DNA of 64,000 bases from Alphaproteobacteria bacterium (GTDB lineage Bacteria; Pseudomonadota; Alphaproteobacteria; Caulobacterales; Aquidulcibacteraceae). Positions 27,653 through 36,100 of this stretch are shown piece after piece (position 1 is the first letter of the stretch; each line of letters begins with the position of its first letter). Below the pieces are notes generated by a model that worked only from the letters and a program-made list of their open reading frames with translations, did no database searches and was not told the DNA's origin. The stretch spans positions 1 to 64,000 of the forward strand of contig JAGWZE010000006.1 in the NCBI GenBank assembly GCA_018969015.1, read 5' to 3'. The position numbers were made by a program, and so were the translations under genes.

Positions 27653-29311
27653 TCACACCGCGTTGTTGAGCCAGCTGCGCAGGATCGCCACGGATTCATC
27701 CGGGTGCTGCTGCACGATTTCCGCGACCTGCTTGATGGAAGAGGCCTTCACGTCGCCGCGGATGCGCGCGAGGTCGACATTGAGGTCGTTGTTGCCGATC
27801 GTCAGCGCGCCGCTTTCGCCCGATGGGCCGGGGAGGGCCGCCGCGCCGCCGGCAATCGCCAATTGGCCACCACCGCCGCCGCCGCCCGCGCCGGCTGCGC
27901 CTGCGCCGCCGGCCTCCTGGGGCAGGCCGGCCGCCGGACGCGCCAGGCTTCCGACGAGCGGGCGCAGCACGAAGAACACGAAGGCCAGCGCCGCGATCAG
28001 GCTTGCGAGAAGCTCGGCGCCCCGCATCGGATCGAGTTTGGACAGGTCGAACGGGCCTTCCTTCTTCACCTCGGTGCCCTGCGTGGGCGTGGGGGCGAAG
28101 CGCACGTTCACGACCTCTACGCGATCGCCGCGCTTCTCGTCGAAACCGACGGCGGAGCGCACGAGCGTGTTCAGCCGCTCGAGTTCGGCCGCGTCGCGCG
28201 CGGCCCATTGCGGCGGTTGACCTTGGGCGCCGGGCGTCGTCACCCCGTCGACGGCGACCGCGACCGACAGGCGGCGCAGCCGGCCGCCTTCGATCAGTTC
28301 GGTCTTCGTCGTGTTGGACACGACGTAGGTCGTCGATTCGGAGGTGGTGGTCGAAGCGCTCTGGCCGCCTTGTCCGGAGGCCGCGCCGGTGGCGTCGGGC
28401 ACGTTGCGGCCGGACGTCGCGGCGTTCGGGGTCGCCTCTTTTTCCTGCTGGTCCGTCGACGTGCTGGACACGCTCGTGGCCACGCGGCCCTCGGGATCGT
28501 AGGTCTGGGACTTCTGCTCGATGCGGTTGAAGTCCATCTCGGCGGAAACCTGGACGCGCGCCTTGCCGGGGCCGACCACGCTCTCGACGATGTCCTGCAC
28601 GGTCTTGCGGATGCGCTCTTCATACGCGGCCTGGCGCGAGTCGACGCCGTCCGACGACCCGCCAAGCGCGTCGTCCGGATTGCCGCTGGCGAGCAGGCGC
28701 ATGTCCTGATCGACGACCGTCACGCGTTGCACCGACAGCTGCGGGACGGCGCCGGCGACGAGATTGCGGATCGCCCGGATCTGGCCGGCGCTCAGGGGCG
28801 ACCTCAGCGTCAGCACGATCGCGGCCCGCGGGTCCTGGGCGTCGCGCTCGAACAGCTGGCGTTCCGGCATCACGAGGTGGACGCGCACCGCCTTGACGCC
28901 CTCGATGGACAGGATCGTCCGGGCCAGTTCGCCCTCCAGGGCGCGGCGGCGATTGATGACCTGCTGCTCCTGGGTCGCGCCAAGGGCGCTTTGCTGGTCA
29001 AAAACCTCGTTGCCCATCACCGCGCCCGTCGCGGTCGAGCCGGCGAGCTGCAGGCGCAGCCTGTCGGCCTGCGAGCGCGGCACGAGGATCGAGTTGCCGC
29101 GGACCTCGTACTGGACCTGCTGCTGGTCGAGCTGTTCGACGATGCTCTGCGCTTCCTTGCCTTCGAGGTCGGCAAACAGCAGCGTCTTTTCCTCGCCCCC
29201 CATGCGGAAAACGAGCGTGAACACGGCGGCCGCGACGATCGCCGTCACACCGAGTGCGGCGATGAGTCGTCCGGGGCCTGCGCGCAGCAGGAATTGCATC
29301 AGGGCGTTCAC
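27653..29311 (-). CDS. fliF: Flagellar MS-ring protein FliF
   Basis: 552 aa. Transmembrane helix near residues 18-38 (ALGVTAIVAAAVFTLVF), a periplasmic YscJ/RBM region with VPRSQADRLRLQLA and VRVHLVMPERQLFERD, a variable T/S/G-rich loop (about 270-320), and a second transmembrane helix near 430 (LLASLIAALAFVFFVLRPLV). The C-terminal cytoplasmic tail, which binds FliG, ends VAILRSWLNNAV. First gene of the operon; a CtrA-type box lies about 75 bp upstream and a GGCA-N5-TGCC dyad lies between box and gene. Confidence 0.97.
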   Translation of the reverse strand: MNALMQFLLRAGPGRLIAALGVTAIVAAAVFTLVFRMGGEEKTLLFADLEGKEAQSIVEQLDQQQVQYEVRGNSILVPRSQADRLRLQLAGSTATGAVMGNEVFDQQSALGATQEQQVINRRRALEGELARTILSIEGVKAVRVHLVMPERQLFERDAQDPRAAIVLTLRSPLSAGQIRAIRNLVAGAVPQLSVQRVTVVDQDMRLLASGNPDDALGGSSDGVDSRQAAYEERIRKTVQDIVESVVGPGKARVQVSAEMDFNRIEQKSQTYDPEGRVATSVSSTSTDQQEKEATPNAATSGRNVPDATGAASGQGGQSASTTTSESTTYVVSNTTKTELIEGGRLRRLSVAVAVDGVTTPGAQGQPPQWAARDAAELERLNTLVRSAVGFDEKRGDRVEVVNVRFAPTPTQGTEVKKEGPFDLSKLDPMRGAELLASLIAALAFVFFVLRPLVGSLARPAAGLPQEAGGAGAAGAGGGGGGGQLAIAGGAAALPGPSGESGALTIGNNDLNVDLARIRGDVKASSIKQVAEIVQQHPDESVAILRSWLNNAV

Positions 29312-29358
29312 GTCTCGGAAACCTTCTCCGCAACGCGGCAGATCATGCCGGGTCGCTG

Positions 29359-29371
29359 GGCAGGTTTTGCC
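29359..29371. promoter_or_regulatory. GGCA-N5-TGCC dyad in the fliF promoter region, possible FlbD site
   Basis: GGCA-GGTTT-TGCC, same core as the two stronger dyads beside fliK/flgK. It lies between the CtrA-type box and the fliF start, 48-60 bp upstream of the gene, where a repressor site would act. FlbD represses fliF in Caulobacter. Binding here is inference, and a 4-bp core is weak evidence by itself. Confidence 0.35.
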
Positions 29372-29381
29372 GGGCGGTCGG

Positions 29382-29396
29382 TGAACGAGGAGTTAA
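29382..29396 (-). promoter_or_regulatory. CtrA-binding box upstream of the fliF operon
   Basis: Minus strand reads TTAA-CTCCTCG-TTCAC, one mismatch from TTAA-N7-TTAAC. It lies 71-85 bp upstream of the fliF ATG. fliF is a direct CtrA target in Caulobacter. Confidence 0.6.
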
Positions 29397-29474
29397 ATCA
29401 CGGCGCCAGAACGCCGAACGCCGCCGCATCCGTGCAGACGCGGCGGCGAAAGGGTGTGAGTAAGTTGGGCCGAC

Positions 29475-29756
29475 TTACGGGGTCGAGCCGCGGTAGTGTT
29501 GGATGCGCGTCGTGCGCAGGCCGGGAAGCCCATGGCGCTCGATGGACGCGCGCCATGCTTCGAACTCTTCGATGGAAAGATTGTAGCGTTTGCACGCGTC
29601 TTCCAAAGAGAGCAGCCCGCCACGGACGGCGGCCACAACTTCGGCTTTGCGGCGAATGACCCAGCGCGTCGTGGACGGCGGGGGCAGATCGTCGATCGTC
29701 AGCGGATTCCCATCGGGACCCATCACCATGCCTTCGAGGCGGCGTTGCTTCTGCAT
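29475..29756 (-). CDS. sciP: CtrA inhibitor SciP (DUF1153)
   Basis: 93 aa. A DUF1153 helix-turn-helix protein: the N-terminal GPDGNPLTIDDLPPPSTTRWVIRRKAEVVAAVRGGLLSLEDACKRYNLSIEEFEAW pattern is close to Caulobacter SciP, which binds CtrA at promoters and blocks RNA polymerase recruitment in G1. A clear AAGGAG lies 10 nt before the ATG. It is adjacent to fliF on the same strand, as in Caulobacter, with a 163-bp gap that holds the fliF promoter elements. Confidence 0.95.
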   Translation of the reverse strand: MQKQRRLEGMVMGPDGNPLTIDDLPPPSTTRWVIRRKAEVVAAVRGGLLSLEDACKRYNLSIEEFEAWRASIERHGLPGLRTTRIQHYRGSTP

Positions 29757-29857
29757 GCGCCTTTTCTCCTTATGGTGTCTCCCTTTTACCTCAAGGCTTT
29801 GAAGAAACGCCTAAGCGACGGGGTTTACGCCCGTTAGAACGGCTGTACGCAAATGGG

Positions 29858-29884
29858 CGCCCCGGGCGCTTCCGGCCCGGGGCG
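29858..29884 (-). terminator. Perfect GC-rich hairpin after flgE
   Basis: CGCCCCGGGC (29858-29867) pairs perfectly with GCCCGGGGCG (29875-29884) around a 7-nt loop, 30 bp after the flgE stop on the minus strand. No U-tract follows, so intrinsic termination may be weak. Confidence 0.5.
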
Positions 29885-29913
29885 TGTGATCCAAACTGGC
29901 GCGGAAGTCTTAA

Positions 29914-31260
29914 TCAGCGCTTGATGCGGATCAGCTCGTCGAGCATTTCGTCCGCCGTCGTGATCACCCGCGAGGAGGCCGAGTAGGCCCGCTGCGTGAC
30001 GATCATGTCCGTGAACTCCGTGCCGAGATCCACGTTCGAAGCTTCCAGCGCGTTCGATTGCAGTTTGCCGGCGCTGCCCGTGCCCGCCGAGTTGATCGTG
30101 ACGAGGCCGCTCTCGACCGATTGCCGGAAGGCGTTGCCGGCTTCGGTGGCCAGCCCGTTCGGGTTCAGGAACGTGGCGACTGGGATCAGATAGAGCGGCT
30201 CGCTGCGGCCGTTCGAGAACTTCGCCGTCAGGATGCCGGTCTCGCTGATGTTCACGCCCGTCAGATTGCCCGGGGGCGAGCCGTCGGCGGTCGCCGAGTT
30301 GAGCGAGGAGGTCAGCGCGAACTGCTTCAGGCTCGAGGTGAAGTCGAATTTCAGTCGCTGGTCGGCCGCGCCGGTGCCGGTCGCGGGCGGGCCCACAGCC
30401 GTCCAGTTGATCGTGAAATCGCGGATGTCGGTCGGCGCCGCCGACGTGATCGTCTGGATCTGGCCGTCCTGGCCGAACTGGATCGTGCCATTGGCGAGCG
30501 CCGTGCGCGCGTTGGTGTTCGGATCGGAATAGTAGATCTCGGCCGCCCAGGTGTTGGTGGGCGTGTTGGTCTTGAGGAACGCCAGCGTCAGCGTGCGCAC
30601 GGCGCCGAGGCTGTCGAACACCTCGACGGAGCGCTCGAGCGTCGGCCGGACGTAGTTCGCCGCCGCAGGATCGAGCGACATGCGGCCCGCGACGTAAGCC
30701 GGCGAGCCGGCATAGGCGCTTTCGCGGGAGTCCAGGTTGGCGTTGATGGCGACCTGGGTCGTCGCGATGGCGCGAGCGCCCACCGACGACAGGTCGATCG
30801 GCTCGAGCGCGGCGAGCGTGGAGGGCGCCGTGGCGTTGGGCTGGGTGGGGTCGACCGGGGTGCCGAGCAGGTAGTAGCCCTGCGCGTTGACGAGCCGGCC
30901 CTGCGCATCGAGCGAGAACGCGCCCGCGCGGGTGAACAGGCCGCCGCCATTCCCGCGGGCAGTGTTGGGGTCGTTGGTGACGATGAAGAACCCGTTGCCC
31001 GCGATCGCGAGGTTGGTGTTCGAGGCGGACTGCTCGATCGCGCCCTGCACGTCCACCATGCGCCGCATCGACGTGGTGACGCCGCCCGCGTTGTACGCGG
31101 ACGTCGTGCCCTGGCTGTTCAGGACGGCCTTGAAGTCGGTCGTGCCGCGCTTGAAGCCGATGGTGTTGACGTTCGCGATGTTGTCCGAAATCAGCGCCAT
31201 CTGCGACGCGTTGGCCTGGAGGCCGGAAACACCGGCGCGCATCGCCGTGTAGATGCTCAT
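29914..31260 (-). CDS. flgE: Flagellar hook protein FlgE
   Basis: 448 aa. N-terminal D0 motif with SGLQANASQMALISDNIANVNTIGFKRG, and the C-terminal LQSNALEASNVDLGTEFTDMIVTQRAYSASSRVITTADEMLDELIRIKR helix, both standard for rod/hook proteins. The middle D1-D2 region (FlgE-type, about 170-330) is long enough for a hook rather than FlgF/FlgG rod protein. It polymerises outside the cell to form the hook with cap FlgD and length ruler FliK, both upstream in the same operon. flgD ends 51 bp upstream. A hairpin terminator follows. Confidence 0.95.
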   Translation of the reverse strand: MSIYTAMRAGVSGLQANASQMALISDNIANVNTIGFKRGTTDFKAVLNSQGTTSAYNAGGVTTSMRRMVDVQGAIEQSASNTNLAIAGNGFFIVTNDPNTARGNGGGLFTRAGAFSLDAQGRLVNAQGYYLLGTPVDPTQPNATAPSTLAALEPIDLSSVGARAIATTQVAINANLDSRESAYAGSPAYVAGRMSLDPAAANYVRPTLERSVEVFDSLGAVRTLTLAFLKTNTPTNTWAAEIYYSDPNTNARTALANGTIQFGQDGQIQTITSAAPTDIRDFTINWTAVGPPATGTGAADQRLKFDFTSSLKQFALTSSLNSATADGSPPGNLTGVNISETGILTAKFSNGRSEPLYLIPVATFLNPNGLATEAGNAFRQSVESGLVTINSAGTGSAGKLQSNALEASNVDLGTEFTDMIVTQRAYSASSRVITTADEMLDELIRIKR

Positions 31261-31311
31261 GCCCTTAACTCCCTTTCGACCCGTCTCGTCTCTTCGATCG
31301 TCCGAATTGCC

Positions 31312-31971
31312 CTATTCACGAACCTGCAGGATCGAGGCGAAGGCGCGCTGGCCCGTCGCCGTCGTCACGCTCGGGGTCGCTCCGGTGAGATCGACGCCCG
31401 TGATCCTTTCGTTGACGCGCACCGTGGAGGTCACCGCGGCGCCCGCGCCGTTTGTGGCCTTCACGACGAGGCGGTAGACGCCTTCCGGCGCCGTCTGACC
31501 GTTGGCGGTCTTGCCGTCCCACGTGAACGTCGTGTCGCCCTTCGCGCTGGAGCCGACCGTGCGAAAGACCTCGCGGCCGCTCGCATCGACGACGGACAGA
31601 GTGGTTTGCGCGGCGCCGGCGGCGAGGCCGTACGTCCAGGTGGCGCCATCCGCGTCGAGGCGCGTGTCGGTGCTGGTGATCGTCGCCGTACGGCCGAGAT
31701 AGGCGAGGGCCGCGCCGGCGGTCGTCGTCTTCTGCTGGTCGGCCAGCTTCGTCAGCATGTCGTTCGTCTGGATCTGCTGCTCGACCTGGCTGTACTGCAC
31801 GAGCTGCTGCGTGAACTGGTTGGAGTCTACGGGCGCCAGCGGATCCTGGTTCTTCAGCTGCGAGGTGAGCAGCGTCAGGAACGTGTCGAAGTTCTGCGAG
31901 AGCGTCGCCCGCGACTTCGCCGTCGCGCTGGTGGCGGCGGCCTGGGTTGCGGTGTCGATGGCGATCGTCAT
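31312..31971 (-). CDS. flgD: Hook-cap scaffolding protein FlgD
   Basis: 219 aa. The N-terminal FlgD region has FDTFLTLLTSQLKNQDPLAPVDSNQFTQQLVQYSQVEQQIQTND, the classic signature. A Tudor/FnIII-like core follows (TWDGKTANGQTAPEGVYRLVV, about 155-180). It caps the growing hook and allows FlgE assembly. Between fliK (9 bp) and flgE (51 bp) in one operon. Confidence 0.96.
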   Translation of the reverse strand: MTIAIDTATQAAATSATAKSRATLSQNFDTFLTLLTSQLKNQDPLAPVDSNQFTQQLVQYSQVEQQIQTNDMLTKLADQQKTTTAGAALAYLGRTATITSTDTRLDADGATWTYGLAAGAAQTTLSVVDASGREVFRTVGSSAKGDTTFTWDGKTANGQTAPEGVYRLVVKATNGAGAAVTSTVRVNERITGVDLTGATPSVTTATGQRAFASILQVRE

Positions 31972-31980
31972 GGCGGCTCC

Positions 31981-33561
31981 TCAAGCCCAAACGTCGAGAC
32001 GCGCGCCGGACCAGCGCGACAGGGAAAGCGGTGAGGCGGCGCGGCGCGGCTCTTCGGCAGGCGCGGCGGCGTCGGCCATGTCGCCGCGCGACGTCGGCGC
32101 AGCGTGACCGCGCGGATCGGAGTCGCCGCGCGCCTGCGCGAACGCGGCGCCGCCATCTCCAGACAGCGTGAAGGACAGTCCGGAGTCGGCCACGTCCAGC
32201 CCCGCATCTTTCAGGGCCTGCTCGAGATCGCGCGAGGCGCGCACGAGATCGGCGAGCGTGGAGGCGCTTTCCGCGGCGACGGTGGCTTTCACCTTGCGGT
32301 CCGAGCCGACCTCGATGCGCACGTCGACGCGCCCGAGTTCGGCGGGATCGAGGCGCACGTCGAAGCTCGTCGTGCGGCCATCGAAGCGGCGCATGATCTG
32401 GGACGCGATCTGGCCGGTCGCGGCCGCGCCGCGATCGGCGAAGACGTGGCCGTGCGGGCCGGCGGGCGAGGGCGTCGCGCTCGCGGGCGTGGCGGACGTC
32501 GCGCCGCCGGTTTGCGGCGCGCCCAGCACAGACCCGTCGGGGGCGCCGGCGTCGGACGTCATCGTCATCGCCGCGGCGGCAAGGGCCGTTTGCGGCGAGG
32601 ATGCGGGCGTTCCCGCCGTCGTCGCTTGCGGTCCGCCGGCGATCTGCGCCGCGCCGTCCTTCGGCGCGGCGAAGCCGGAAGTGTCGGCCGCTTTCGGGTC
32701 GACCGGGGTCACGGCGGCAGGCTGGGCGCCGTCGTCGCGCCCGGCGCGCAGCTGGCGCAGCGGGCCGTCCGTCGTGGCGGCGCCGTCGGCTTTCGTGTCG
32801 CCCTGTGGCGCGCCCGCCTTTTTGGGTGCGCTCGCCGTCGGGGCGGCGGCGGCGGGCTTCGCCGGGGGTTCAGCCGGCGCTGCGGCGGCGCTCGTCATCA
32901 TGTCACGCGCGAACGCCGCCATGCGCGCCGGATCGAATGCGGCGGTCTGCGCCGCGCTTGCCGTCGTGGTCGTTGGCGCCGTCGTGGGTGCGGCATCCGT
33001 CGTCGTGGTCGCCGCGTCGGGACCGTTTTGCAGCGCCGGGCCGTTCGTCGTCGACGTGTCGGCGGCCGGTCCGCGTGCGGCGATCTGGTCGCGCCCGACC
33101 GCAGGCGCCGTCTCGACGGCGCGCGTCGTCGCCGGAGACGATGCGACCGCGCCGATCATCTCGGCGTTCGCGGGCGGCGCGGGTTGCGATCTGGATGGAG
33201 GGAAAGACGCATTCGCAGGCGCATCGCCGCTCACCGCCTGAGTCGTCAGCAACGCCGCCATCGCGAGGGCCGTGTCGCCCGCTTGAGACGACGCCAGAAC
33301 CTCGTCGCCGGCGTTGGCCGTGGGCGTCGCCTTGGACTGCGCTTCGGGCGCCGTCGCGGACGCTGTCATCGTCGCCGTCGTCGCGTCGCCCGTCGCGTTG
33401 CCCATCGCGCCCATTGGGCTCGTGCTCGCTTCGGCGTCGCCGGTCGCGAGCAGGGGCGCGATCAACGACGCGAACGCCGACGCCGCCGACGACATTTGCG
33501 GCGTGCGCCGCGGCGTCGCGGGCTGAGCGATGTCGATGGCGGCGGACGAAGCGGCGTCCAT
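31981..33561 (-). CDS. fliK: Flagellar hook-length control protein FliK
   Basis: 526 aa from the ATG at 33561, which has GAGG 10 nt upstream; the frame to 33627 is rejected. Residues 1-370 are A/T/P/D-rich, low complexity and probably unfolded, as in ruler domains of FliK. The C-terminal Flg_hook domain (about 380-480) has RLDPAELGRVDVRIEV and LRASRDLEQALKDAGLDV-like helices that switch the export gate from hook to filament. First gene of the fliK-flgD-flgE operon, with a sigma-54 site 50-65 bp upstream. Extreme composition bias makes the exact start less sure. Confidence 0.88.
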   Translation of the reverse strand: MDAASSAAIDIAQPATPRRTPQMSSAASAFASLIAPLLATGDAEASTSPMGAMGNATGDATTATMTASATAPEAQSKATPTANAGDEVLASSQAGDTALAMAALLTTQAVSGDAPANASFPPSRSQPAPPANAEMIGAVASSPATTRAVETAPAVGRDQIAARGPAADTSTTNGPALQNGPDAATTTTDAAPTTAPTTTTASAAQTAAFDPARMAAFARDMMTSAAAAPAEPPAKPAAAAPTASAPKKAGAPQGDTKADGAATTDGPLRQLRAGRDDGAQPAAVTPVDPKAADTSGFAAPKDGAAQIAGGPQATTAGTPASSPQTALAAAAMTMTSDAGAPDGSVLGAPQTGGATSATPASATPSPAGPHGHVFADRGAAATGQIASQIMRRFDGRTTSFDVRLDPAELGRVDVRIEVGSDRKVKATVAAESASTLADLVRASRDLEQALKDAGLDVADSGLSFTLSGDGGAAFAQARGDSDPRGHAAPTSRGDMADAAAPAEEPRRAASPLSLSRWSGARLDVWA

Positions 33562-33610
33562 GAAATCCTCGTGGGCCGCACACCCGATCGGCTGCAGCGC
33601 GTTTTCTCCG

Positions 33611-33626
33611 AGCAAGCCGCGCGCCA
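33611..33626 (-). promoter_or_regulatory. Sigma-54 -24/-12 promoter for fliK-flgD-flgE
   Basis: Minus strand TGGCGCGCGGCTTGCT: GG and GC are 10 bp apart and TTGC is intact, two small departures from TGGCAC-N5-TTGCA. Transcription would start near 33600, about 40 nt before fliK. Confidence 0.6.
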
Positions 33627-33723
33627 CGTCGCGGCCCAGCGATGTTCTTCAAGGCGCACAAGACATTCGGGAGTTTCTCGATGCGCGCGCCGTGCCGCGT
33701 CTCCCGGCAAATAGGATCACGCG

Positions 33724-33742
33724 CTCGGCAGAGTTTGCCGAG
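33724..33742. promoter_or_regulatory. Inverted repeat CTCGGCA-N5-TGCCGAG, possible FlbD site
   Basis: Perfect 7-bp arms with a 5-bp spacer. It lies about 98 bp upstream of the fliK -24 element and 21 bp upstream of the flgK -24 element, a normal place for an enhancer-type site. Confidence 0.5.
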
Positions 33743-33762
33743 GCCGTGCGTGGCGCCGCTCG

Positions 33763-33778
33763 CGGCAAAGGGATTGCA
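33763..33778 (+). promoter_or_regulatory. Sigma-54 -24/-12 promoter for flgK-flgL
   Basis: CGGCAAAGGGATTGCA: GG and GC are 10 bp apart, TTGCA is exact. Transcription would start near 33790, leaving a leader of about 170 nt that includes the second dyad. Confidence 0.6.
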
Positions 33779-33894
33779 GGAGAAACGACGGGCGGCCACG
33801 CCCGCGGTCGTCTCGTGAGGCGACGCGACGGAGGAATGTGCAAGTGGCGCAAGGCGATACGCATCGACACGGCGCAACGCCGTCGATCCGCGCA

Positions 33895-33915
33895 GCCCGG
33901 CAAGTCTTGCCGGGC
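33895..33915. promoter_or_regulatory. Perfect 10-bp palindrome with GGCA-N5-TGCC core
   Basis: GCCCGGCAAG and CTTGCCGGGC flank a single T. It lies about 115 bp downstream of the predicted flgK transcription start and 45 bp before flgK. It could be a downstream enhancer for FlbD, as such sites occur in Caulobacter, or an RNA hairpin in the leader. Confidence 0.5.
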
Positions 33916-33959
33916 GCCGGGATGATGTTGCCGCGCGCCTGCACGCGAGGAGAGCGCCG

Positions 33960-36083
33960 ATGCTGACGGGCATCATCCAGAACGGCCTTTCCGGTCTCCA
34001 GGCGAGCCAGACCGGCCTGCGCGTGACGTCGCAGAACATCACCAATGCCGATACCGCCGGCTACGCGCGTGCGAGCGTGGATCTGCAGCAGCGCCTGATC
34101 GGCGGTCGCGGCGCCGGCGTCGAGATCGCCGCGATCCAGCGCGCGGCGGATCGTTTCCTCACGGCGGCTGCGCTCACCGCCACGTCGATGCAGAGCAGTG
34201 CGGGCGCGCGCGCCGGACTTCTCGATCGCGCGCAGTCGATCTTCGGCGATCCCTCGGCGGACACCTCGACGTTCGGCTCGATCGATCGGATGTTCTCGAA
34301 CCTGACGTCCTGGAGCCTCGATCCGACGAGCTCCGTGCGGTCCAGCCAGGCCGTCAACGACCTCGCCGCCGTGTTCACGGAGCTGCGCCGCAACGCTTCG
34401 GATCTCGAAGCCCTGCGCGTCGAGGCCGATCAGCGTATTTCGGGCGTCGCGTCCGACATCAATGGCCTGTTGACGCAGATCGCAGAGCTCAACAAGAGCG
34501 TCCGCTCGGCCAAGGTCAACGGGCAGGACGCGACGGGCACCGAGAACGCCATTTCGCAGATGATCGACAAGCTCTCGAAGCTGATCGACATCCGCGTCTC
34601 CGAGGTGTCCTCGGGCGGGTTCGAGGTTCGCACGCAGTCGGGCGTGCTTCTCGTCGGCGATCGCGCCTCGCAGCTGAGATACAACGCCACGGGCGCGCCG
34701 TTCGCGGCGACGTCGTCGCTGCAGATCGTCGACGGGTCCGGCGCCGCGCGCACGTTCGATGGCGGCATCGTGAGCGGCGAACTCGCCGGCCTCATGCAGG
34801 CGCGCGATCAGGACATTCCCGCCCTGGCGGAGGCGCTCGGCGGGCTGGCGGGCGCGCTCGCCGATGCGCTCAATGCGGCCCACAATGACAGCACGACCGT
34901 TCCCGCACCCGTTGCGCTGGACGGCCGCCGGACGGGACTCGTGGCCGGCGACGCGCTCGGCTTCACGGGCAAATTCACGCTGGGCGTGACGGACTCGGCC
35001 GGCGCATTGGTGCGACGGATCGAAGTGGACTTCACCGCGGGAACGATCACCGTCAATGGCGGCGCGGCGACGTCGTTCGCTGCGGCGCCACCCGCAACCA
35101 CCACCGTGGGCGGGTTCGTCACCGCGCTGAATGCGGCGATGACCGGCTTCGGCGCCGTGAGTTTCGATTCCAACGGCGCTCTGCATCTGAGCGCCTCCGG
35201 TGGCGGCGCCGGGCTCGCGTTGCGCCAGGACGCGACGGCGCCCAGCGATCGCGGCGGACGCGGCTTCTCGCACTTCTTCGGGCTCAACGACGTGGCGGTG
35301 CGCGCCGCGCCGTCCTTCTACGAAACGGGCCTGACCTCCGCCGATCCCGGCTTCGGGGGCGGGCCGATCGTGCTGCGCGTGCGCGACGCCCAGGGCCAAC
35401 TCGTCGTGGAGCGTTCGATCGCGGCGGTCGGGGCGAGTGTCGGCGGCATGATCACGGCGATCAACGCCTCGGGAACGGGGCTTGGCCCCTATGCACAGCT
35501 GTCGGCCCCCGACGCCAACGGCCGTGTGACCCTCTCCACCGCGTCTGGCTTCGTGGTCGAAGTCGTCAGTGACGCGACGGCGCGCGGCGGACAGTCCTTC
35601 TCGACCTTGTTCGGGATCGGCGCACCGACGCGCGCGGCGCGGGCGATCGAACTCGGCGTGCGCAGCGACATCGCCGCGACCCCTATGAAGCTCTCGATGG
35701 CGCGTCCTGACCTGAGCGCCGCGATCGGTACGCGCGTGCTCGAACGCGGCGACAGCCGAGGCTTGCAGGCGCTGGCCGCCGCCAAGACTGCGACGCTCGA
35801 TTTCGCGGGCGCGGGGCCGCTCGCCGCGCAGACCACGAGCCTGTCGCGGATCATGTCCGGGTTCGCCGGCGAGGTGGGCCGTCGCGCCGCAACCGCGGAG
35901 CGCGACGAGAAGGCCGCGACCGCCGTCGCCGATGCGGCGATGGAGCGGCGCACCTCGCGCGAGGGCGTCAATCTCGACGAGGAGCTGATGAACATGACGC
36001 GCTACCAGCAGTCCTACGCCGCGTCGTCGCGCCTCATCCAGGCCGCGAAAGAGATGTTCGACATCCTGATCAACCTCAAGTGA
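33960..36083 (+). CDS. flgK: Flagellar hook-filament junction protein FlgK
   Basis: 707 aa. The N-terminal QNGLSGLQASQTGLRVTSQNITNADTAGYARASVDL and the C-terminal VNLDEELMNMTRYQQSYAASSRLIQAAKEMFDILINL helices form the D0/D1 coiled coil of HAP1. The large middle region (about 330-600) is beta-rich and variable. It joins hook to filament together with FlgL, which follows after 17 bp. A sigma-54 promoter and two dyads lie upstream. Confidence 0.95.
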   Translation: MLTGIIQNGLSGLQASQTGLRVTSQNITNADTAGYARASVDLQQRLIGGRGAGVEIAAIQRAADRFLTAAALTATSMQSSAGARAGLLDRAQSIFGDPSADTSTFGSIDRMFSNLTSWSLDPTSSVRSSQAVNDLAAVFTELRRNASDLEALRVEADQRISGVASDINGLLTQIAELNKSVRSAKVNGQDATGTENAISQMIDKLSKLIDIRVSEVSSGGFEVRTQSGVLLVGDRASQLRYNATGAPFAATSSLQIVDGSGAARTFDGGIVSGELAGLMQARDQDIPALAEALGGLAGALADALNAAHNDSTTVPAPVALDGRRTGLVAGDALGFTGKFTLGVTDSAGALVRRIEVDFTAGTITVNGGAATSFAAAPPATTTVGGFVTALNAAMTGFGAVSFDSNGALHLSASGGGAGLALRQDATAPSDRGGRGFSHFFGLNDVAVRAAPSFYETGLTSADPGFGGGPIVLRVRDAQGQLVVERSIAAVGASVGGMITAINASGTGLGPYAQLSAPDANGRVTLSTASGFVVEVVSDATARGGQSFSTLFGIGAPTRAARAIELGVRSDIAATPMKLSMARPDLSAAIGTRVLERGDSRGLQALAAAKTATLDFAGAGPLAAQTTSLSRIMSGFAGEVGRRAATAERDEKAATAVADAAMERRTSREGVNLDEELMNMTRYQQSYAASSRLIQAAKEMFDILINLK

Positions 36084-36100
36084 CCGTGAGACGCTGACTC

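Larger units (their letters stand above)
33562..33959. promoter_or_regulatory. Divergent fliK / flgK regulatory region
   Basis: 398 bp with no supported gene; small frames here are shadows. It holds one sigma-54 site facing each way (33611-33626 minus, 33763-33778 plus) and two GGCA-N5-TGCC dyads (33724-33742 and 33895-33915). This is the best-defined late-flagellar control region in the window. Confidence 0.7.

Noticed and set aside
29351-29375. TGGGCAGGTTTTGCC as a sigma-54 site before fliF
   Set aside because: The GG and GC are 8-9 bp apart, not 10, and the strand is opposite to fliF. The sequence is better read as a GGCA-N5-TGCC dyad.
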